A program made the translations under genes and the position numbers. A stretch of DNA of 10,320 bases from positions 1 through 10,320 of the forward strand of contig MVQQ01000198.1 of assembly GCA_002067555.1 (NCBI GenBank). Reading direction: 5' to 3'. Shown in pieces: positions 7,601 to 10,320 of this stretch. Positions within the stretch are counted from its first letter, which is position 1. The number at the start of each line of letters is the position of its first letter. A model generated the notes under the pieces. That model did not search any database, was not told the origin of the DNA, and was given only the letters and a program-made list of their open reading frames with translations. The DNA comes from Syntrophorhabdus sp. PtaB.Bin184 (lineage in GTDB: Bacteria > Desulfobacterota > Syntrophorhabdia > Syntrophorhabdales > Syntrophorhabdaceae).

Positions 7601-7738
7601 GTGCTCTTTGTCAGCGGGTATGCCGCCGATGTCATCACGGACAAGGGGATACAGGACGAATCCTTGGAATACCTCCCCAAACCGGTATCCCCGACGCTGC
7701 TCCTCAAAAAGGTGAGGGAACTCCTGGACAGGAAATAG
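4634..7738 (+). CDS. Soluble hybrid sensor histidine kinase: five PAS domains, HisKA, HATPase, receiver
   Basis: This 1034-residue cytoplasmic sensor kinase has no membrane segment. Domains: PAS1 about 45-155, PAS2 165-275, PAS3 283-398, PAS4 410-523, PAS5 533-650, most ending in the DIT/DVT linker (DVTEKK, DITAQK, DITKRV, DITELK, DITKET). Then come a dimerisation/phosphoacceptor domain with H675 (GGMAHDFNNIL) and an ATPase domain with N-box NLTTNSRDAM (783-792), G1 VDTGCGID (829-836), FEPFFTTK (844-851) and G2 GKGTGLGLSI (854-863). The receiver (about 914-1032) has acidic E920/D921, phosphoacceptor D966 (SILDVVMP), S994 and K1016 (LPKPVS). PAS1 carries CYEVMHG...GCP (C89, C103). All catalytic residues are intact, so autophosphorylation and intramolecular transfer are expected. 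No partner regulator is in the window; it is an orphan. ATG 4634 follows GGGTGAG; GTG 4628 is an in-frame alternative. It is transcribed divergently from the ykf-type operon. Confidence 0.94.
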   Translation: MKKRSPAQPDTSQPCRTRPGSVSDGRAGRKNRLSAGTELAHMMGQWDGFLKATLQPILVLDTEFTIVAANKRSQEIAGVTEDELIGRKCYEVMHGTDEPARGCPMHSLLTRGSLETVEMEIETIHGTFLVSCAPIVDASGVPIGVVHVATDVTEKKRAEEELKEREVKYRYLFENSPAGMFRSSLADGKIVDANITLSQMFGIENSGDLHAGDFYADPRERRRLLKAIKRNKRVDRHEVLMARRDGSVFWALISARLDSREHYIEGVVTDITAQKEAQEALRESEERYRVAIENCNDCVAIFRDGVYVYANQQYVQAVGVRDAGEILGTGIGRFIHPDDYGRIERYRRDRKAGKDVPARYELRIIDVKGKVIFFEAAVSVITLKGEPATLVFMRDITKRVEVKKKLEEQVEFLQTFIDTMPNPIFIKDPKGRFIKCNRAFEEYYGASCQTIRGKTVFDIEPAREAKVHASKDRELMKGGGVIEYDGVVTDPSGRVHDVIIRKAAFHRPDGTPGGIVGVVIDITELKRAGEMLKESEAKYRGVAEESLAGFYIIQDGLFRYVNRRFCEITGYGYDEIVDRMEPLDLVYGEDRAVVEENLRKRFSGETGSIHYRFRMTRKSGLVARVEVLGSSFDYRGRPAAIGTLLDITKETILEEQLQQAQKMEAIGQLAGGMAHDFNNILTTIMGYCGLLQTELDEDDPHQLYVEEISMASEKGAQLTSGLLAFGRKQVMEMKPQKLDDLVRGVQRLLERLLPEDMRLEIRLPREECTILADATQIYQLLMNLTTNSRDAMPDGGTLLISADVLSIDEDFIAAKGFGEVGDYAVLSVVDTGCGIDPRVQEKMFEPFFTTKEPGKGTGLGLSIVYGIVKQHSGFIDVCSSPGAGTTFTAYIPVAKGKRVRKRAGVQGMRGGSGETILIAEDNRSVRELTREVLRKAGYHMIEAVDGQEAIERFTEFSHVIDLSILDVVMPKRNGKQVYDEIIMVRPDAKVLFVSGYAADVITDKGIQDESLEYLPKPVSPTLLLKKVRELLDRK

Positions 7739-7865
7739 AAAAGTGAACGGGCACACGGGTCTGCGCGCTTCGCGCGCAAACGGGCAGACGAGGCAAAGAG
7801 GGGAAATATCAGGATCACGTTACCTGAAAGTCTCTTTGTTTTTTCGCGTGTGCCCGTGAGCGCTT
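7739..7865. repeat. Intergenic palindromic repeat, copy B (convergent gap kinase / nitroreductase)
   Basis: This element fills the 127-bp gap between two converging genes. The outer arms ACGGGCACACG (7747-7757) and CGTGTGCCCGT (7847-7857) are perfect 11-bp inverted copies. Inside are CAAAGAG (7794-7800) with CTCTTTG (7832-7838), and a tight hairpin TGCGCGC-ttc-GCGCGCA (7762-7778) flanked by GTCTG/CAGAC. Units of the form ACGGGCAC recur (7747, 7755, 7780). It aligns with the minus strand of 408-535. The GC-rich hairpin and symmetric arms would suit a two-way transcription barrier, but no clean U-run follows the GC hairpin on either strand. Confidence 0.66.
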
Positions 7866-8438
7866 TTATATCTTGAGTATCAGTTCCCTTCTGGAGCGCT
7901 TGGGGACGTGGTGGACCCTGTCGGCATCGCGCCAGTACTTTATATCGCCGTTTCTCACCTCGTCGATGACGACCTGTTCCCTGGGAACTCCGAGAGCGAT
8001 GACAAGAAGGATCTCGTACTGCCCGGGTATATTGAGAAGGGCCCTCAGGCGATCTCTTTTGATATTGCCGAGCATGCAGCCGCCGAGCCCCATCTCGGTC
8101 GCCCCCAGCAGTATGCTCTGGGCGGCGATACCGTGGTCGCTGCCGAAGTCTTTCGTGAGGGACGTGTCCCCGAGGATGATGATGTAGGCGGAGGGTCTTT
8201 CACCTTCTTCGGGGCCAGGCCAGTCCTTGAGATAGCCTGCCCAGGCAAGGCACGAGAATATGGCGGCGTTCTTCCGGGCGTCATGGGACAGGATGAACTT
8301 TAAAGGCTGTATGTTTCTCGCCGAGGGTGAAAGGCGGGCAAGCTCGACAAGTCTCTTGAGCTGCTGCAAACTGGTCGGCCTATCTTCGTAGAACCGCCGA
8401 TAGCTTCTGCTCTTTGTAACAAGCTCCAGCACAGTCAT
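7866..8438 (-). CDS. Nitroreductase-family FMN oxidoreductase, downstream paralogue
   Basis: This 190-residue soluble protein of the nitroreductase superfamily is expected to be an FMN-binding homodimer that passes electrons from NAD(P)H to an unknown acceptor. Visible family features are the N-terminal phosphate-contacting RSYRRF (11-16), SPSARNIQPLKF (37-48) near the flavin, KDFGSDHGIAAQSILLGATEMGLGG split across about 96-120, and a C-terminal YWRDADRVHHVPKR (about 168-181). ATG 8438 is chosen because GGAG lies 5 bases upstream. A GTG at 8483 would add 15 residues and overlap the upstream gene, but those residues have no counterpart in the paralogue. It is collinear without gaps with the upstream gene product (about 63% identity by hand count). 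The two genes are 41 bp apart and probably form one transcript. Confidence 0.88.
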   Translation of the reverse strand: MTVLELVTKSRSYRRFYEDRPTSLQQLKRLVELARLSPSARNIQPLKFILSHDARKNAAIFSCLAWAGYLKDWPGPEEGERPSAYIIILGDTSLTKDFGSDHGIAAQSILLGATEMGLGGCMLGNIKRDRLRALLNIPGQYEILLVIALGVPREQVVIDEVRNGDIKYWRDADRVHHVPKRSRRELILKI

Positions 8439-8479
8439 GCCGTCTCCAAATGCTCCAACCTGAAACCTGAAACCGTCTT

Positions 8480-9052
8480 TCACAGATCCAGTATGATCTC
8501 CTCCAGGGGGCGTTTCGGGACATGGTGAACCTTGTTGATATCGCGCCAGTAAGCGATGTTCCCGTCTTTCGCCTCCGTGATGACAACGCGTTCCCTGGGT
8601 ACACCCAGAGCGATGACGAGCAGTATCTCATATTCCCTGGATATCCCGAGAAGAGATGCCAGTCTGGCCTTATCCACCCCGGCGAACATGTAGCCGCCCA
8701 GACCCATCTCCGCGGCTCCGAGGAGCATGCTCTGGGCGGCGATCCCGTGGTTGCACGAGAAGTCCTTTGTGATGGTGGTGTCGCCGAGGATGATGATGTA
8801 TGCCGCCGGCCGCCGCCCTTCGGCGGGCCCGCGGGAGTTCTTGACGTAGTCCTCCCAGATGAGACAGGAGAAAACGGATCTGTTGCGGGAGGGGTCGTTG
8901 GAAAGGACAAACTTGAGGGGCTGGAGATTCGCGGCCGACGGTGAAAGACGGGCAAGCTCCACGAGACCTTCCAGCTGTTCCATGCTTATGGATTCGCTCT
9001 CCTGAAAGCGCCGATGACTCCTGTTCTTCGTGACCAGTTCAAGGATATCCAT
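8480..9052 (-). CDS. Nitroreductase-family FMN oxidoreductase, upstream paralogue
   Basis: This 190-residue member of the nitroreductase superfamily is exactly the same length as its downstream neighbour. It has RSHRRF (11-16), SPSAANLQPLKF (37-48), a MGLGG turn (about 116-120) and the C-terminal YWRDINKVHHVPKR. The substrate cannot be deduced. The start is set by alignment with the paralogue (MDILELVTK versus MTVLELVTK), which argues against the in-frame start at 9154: that would add 34 hydrophobic and Cys-rich residues encoded partly by the palindromic repeat. ATG 9052 lacks a Shine-Dalgarno and sits 6 bases behind an extended -10, so the message may be leaderless. Differences from the paralogue cluster at residues 17-30, 51-60 and 121-130, which may mark substrate-facing loops. 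Confidence 0.88.
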   Translation of the reverse strand: MDILELVTKNRSHRRFQESESISMEQLEGLVELARLSPSAANLQPLKFVLSNDPSRNRSVFSCLIWEDYVKNSRGPAEGRRPAAYIIILGDTTITKDFSCNHGIAAQSMLLGAAEMGLGGYMFAGVDKARLASLLGISREYEILLVIALGVPRERVVITEAKDGNIAYWRDINKVHHVPKRPLEEIILDL

Positions 9053-9058
9053 ACAGGA

Positions 9059-9086
9059 ACTATAGCATAGAAGGAGGATGATGCAA
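9059..9086 (-). promoter_or_regulatory. Candidate extended -10 promoter of the nitroreductase pair, possibly leaderless
   Basis: On the minus strand TTGCAT (9081-9086) is followed by a 16-bp spacer and TATAGT (9059-9064), the latter preceded by TGC to give the extended -10 TGCTATAGT. Only six bases lie between TATAGT and the ATG at 9052, so transcription would start at or within a base or two of the A of ATG. Confidence 0.45.
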
Positions 9087-9087
9087 G

Positions 9088-9304
9088 TGAAAAGGGGATA
9101 GGGGGAGCAGGGGCCTCGATAGGACCAATAGGAGAATAGGACATATTGGACCAATAAGACCCATAGGACGCTTAGGACCTATAGGACAGACCGACGCCGG
9201 CTGCGGGCAAACAATTGCCTTCAAAGTGTCCTATACGTCCTATCCTCCTATAGGTCCTATCCGCCCCTTCTCTCCCCTGCATCCCGTCCCCTTTTCCCCG
9301 CCCC
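9088..9304. repeat. Palindromic repeat built from degenerate ATAGGACCN nonamers
   Basis: The left arm has eight consecutive units of about 9 bp with consensus ATAGGACCN at 9119-9189. The right arm has four units in reverse complement at 9226-9260. In both arms, counted from the outside, the second unit is 8 bp (ATAGGAGR), so the arms are homologous inverted copies and not chance similarity. Outside the units both arms carry matching G-rich flanks on opposite strands: GAAAAGGGGATAGGGGG...GCAGGGG (9089-9113) and, on the minus strand, GAAAAGGGGACGGGATGCAGGGG (within 9274-9300). The centre (9190-9225) contains GCCGGC and the hairpin GCAA-acaa-TTGC. The element lies between the GalT-like stop and the nitroreductase promoter. 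I see no coding sequence in it. Confidence 0.8.
9264..9304 (-). other. Six-tract G-quadruplex candidate directly behind the GalT-like stop codon
   Basis: On the minus strand six G-tracts follow one another at 9301-9304, 9296-9299, 9288-9291, 9283-9285, 9274-9277 and 9264-9267, with loops of 1, 4, 2, 5 and 6 bases. Four tracts of three or more with loops up to 7 is the usual criterion. The tract begins two bases after the TAG at 9307-9309, on the coding strand, so it would also be present in the mRNA 3' end. Confidence 0.6.
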
Positions 9305-9306
9305 TT

Positions 9307-10320
9307 CTACTTGAAGTAGGGTTTCAGCTCCCTGCAGAGGTCTTCCGGGAGGACCACGCAGATGGGTTCGGAGAGGATGGCCTGGAAGAAATTGAGGTCC
9401 GGGGCAAAGTCCCGCATGTTGAGGAATGTTCGGGGAACGATGCGGAAATAGCAGCTGAAGTACTCCTGGTCACAGGGGCCGAAAGAGAGCGACGCGTTGA
9501 AACTGAAGACTCCAGCGTCTTCATAATAGCGAAAGACACGCTCGAGACCGGCGACGAGGTCGTCGATATCGTCGTCCGTGAAGTCGTCAAGGGAGAAGAC
9601 ATCGGGAAAGACGCACATGACCTCGCCGAGGAGTCCCAGAGAGACGAAGGAGGCTATCCAGTGGCCCGACCCTAGGCGTGCGATGTACCGCTCGTTCTCT
9701 GTCGCTTCCCTTTTCGCGAGTGCGTACCAGTAGTTCTGCCTGCAGCGCTCCGCGAAGCGTCGCGATGCCGAAAGCTCGTCAGTGAACTGGTTGCCGGGAT
9801 GGGCGGTGGCGAAATACTGCTGGTGAGGGTGCACCAGGCCTCCCCCCGAAGGGGGCATGTAATTCCAGGTCATCAGGTGATAGGGCAGCGATCCGTCGAT
9901 GGCGGCGATACGGCGCAGAAACCCGATGCCCAGGGCGAAAGCATCGCGAAGCCTCTCTTTCGTCAGTTCCCTGAGACCGACGACGTGATCGTCGGACATG
10001 ACAACAACGCCGCTGTGGATATCGTAAGGGAAGAGATTAGGTATGAGAAATGCCTCTCCCTGTGTCAGCCTGCCTTCGGGGAAGATATCAGGTGTGAACC
10101 TGGGTGTCGCTTTTTCGCGATGTTCGGCGCAGAAGGGGCAGAAGCCCTTCACGGCGGGGTCGTGATACCTGGCAAGGTCGAGCTTTTGCGGCTTGATGGC
10201 CCCGAAATGGGAGAAGTGGCATGTCCTCCCCGTCAGCGGATCGACGCGTACCTGGAAGCGGACCGTGGTGGGCGCAAAGCCCTTCCGCGGATCCAGAAAA
10301 GTGCTCTCCGATTCAACCTT
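9307..10320 (-). CDS. GalT-like hexose-1-phosphate uridylyltransferase, HIT superfamily (5' end outside window)
   Basis: The frame is open from the right edge to TAG at 9307-9309, giving 337 residues. The GTG at 10150-10152 is internal, because conserved-looking sequence continues upstream of it (VRVDPLTGRTCHFS, FGAIKPQKLDLARYHDPAVKGF). Galactose-1-phosphate uridylyltransferases move UMP between UDP-glucose and hexose phosphate through a His-UMP intermediate in the Leloir pathway. Visible are an early PLTG segment, a CPFC zinc-type pair (GFCPFCAEH, about 10120-10146), NLFPYDIHSGVVV, and the active-site HPHQQ (about 9815-9834), whose second His is the expected nucleophile and whose final Gln matches the conserved one; the usual residue between them is Gly. 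E. coli GalT is 348 residues, so little should be missing. The exact sugar or nucleotide specificity is not settled, and an Ap4A-phosphorylase-like activity is possible. The repeat follows directly after the stop. Confidence 0.78.
   Translation of the reverse strand, partial: KVESESTFLDPRKGFAPTTVRFQVRVDPLTGRTCHFSHFGAIKPQKLDLARYHDPAVKGFCPFCAEHREKATPRFTPDIFPEGRLTQGEAFLIPNLFPYDIHSGVVVMSDDHVVGLRELTKERLRDAFALGIGFLRRIAAIDGSLPYHLMTWNYMPPSGGGLVHPHQQYFATAHPGNQFTDELSASRRFAERCRQNYWYALAKREATENERYIARLGSGHWIASFVSLGLLGEVMCVFPDVFSLDDFTDDDIDDLVAGLERVFRYYEDAGVFSFNASLSFGPCDQEYFSCYFRIVPRTFLNMRDFAPDLNFFQAILSEPICVVLPEDLCRELKPYFK

Noticed and set aside
9053..9154. Hydrophobic, Cys-containing N-terminal extension of the upstream nitroreductase resembling a signal peptide.
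   Set aside because: It is encoded by the G-rich flank and nonamer repeat, has no counterpart in the paralogue, and nitroreductases are cytoplasmic.
9119..9260. CRISPR-like array of short repeats.
   Set aside because: The units are 8-9 bp, directly abutting without spacers, and arranged as inverted arms. No cas genes are present.

Overview
The window is about 10.3 kb of GC-rich bacterial chromosome with ordinary housekeeping and sensory genes. I see no phage, IS, CRISPR, tRNA or rRNA sequence. The mix of genes (five-PAS hybrid histidine kinase, tandem small nitroreductases, a YihY protein with a cyclic-nucleotide domain, a short murein-peptide recycling operon) and the palindromic intergenic repeats look most like an anaerobic Desulfobacterota ('Deltaproteobacteria', Syntrophorhabdus/Syntrophobacter-like) genome. 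That placement is an impression from protein style and is not proven here.

Layout. 1-407 (+) is the 3' end of xseA. It converges on a minus-strand gene (536-1798) encoding a six-helix YihY/BrkB membrane protein fused to a C-terminal cNMP-binding domain. Upstream of that gene lies a 165-bp palindromic repeat, then a tightly coupled minus-strand operon read 4478 to 2067: a TM1367-type cyclophilin-like protein, an NlpC/P60 endopeptidase of the YkfC type, and a dipeptide epimerase of the YkfB type. The last two are the classic pair for breaking down murein peptides in the cytoplasm: YkfC releases L-Ala-D-Glu and YkfB epimerises it to L-Ala-L-Glu. The operon has a good promoter and Shine-Dalgarno. 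It shares its 155-bp upstream region with a divergent plus-strand hybrid histidine kinase (4634-7738), which has its own promoter. A perfect inverted repeat, GTCACAGG/CCTGTGAC, lies between and over these promoters and is a candidate operator.

The kinase converges on two tandem paralogous nitroreductases (7866-8438 and 8480-9052, minus strand, both 190 aa, about 63% identical by hand count). Upstream of them is a 9-bp-unit palindromic repeat, then a GalT-like HIT-superfamily uridylyltransferase (9307-10320, minus) that runs off the right edge.

The most unusual feature is the intergenic DNA. All four longer gaps without an evident regulatory role (408-535, 1799-2066, 7739-7865, 9053-9306) hold imperfect palindromes, three of them visibly built from degenerate 7-9-bp units. 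The two gaps between convergent genes hold diverged copies of one element in opposite orientation. Another element supplies the last codons and stop of the epimerase gene. A third contains a six-tract G-quadruplex candidate just behind the GalT-like stop codon. No gap exceeds 300 bp. I found no clearly new defence or mobile system; the repeats and the YihY-cNMP fusion are the best leads.
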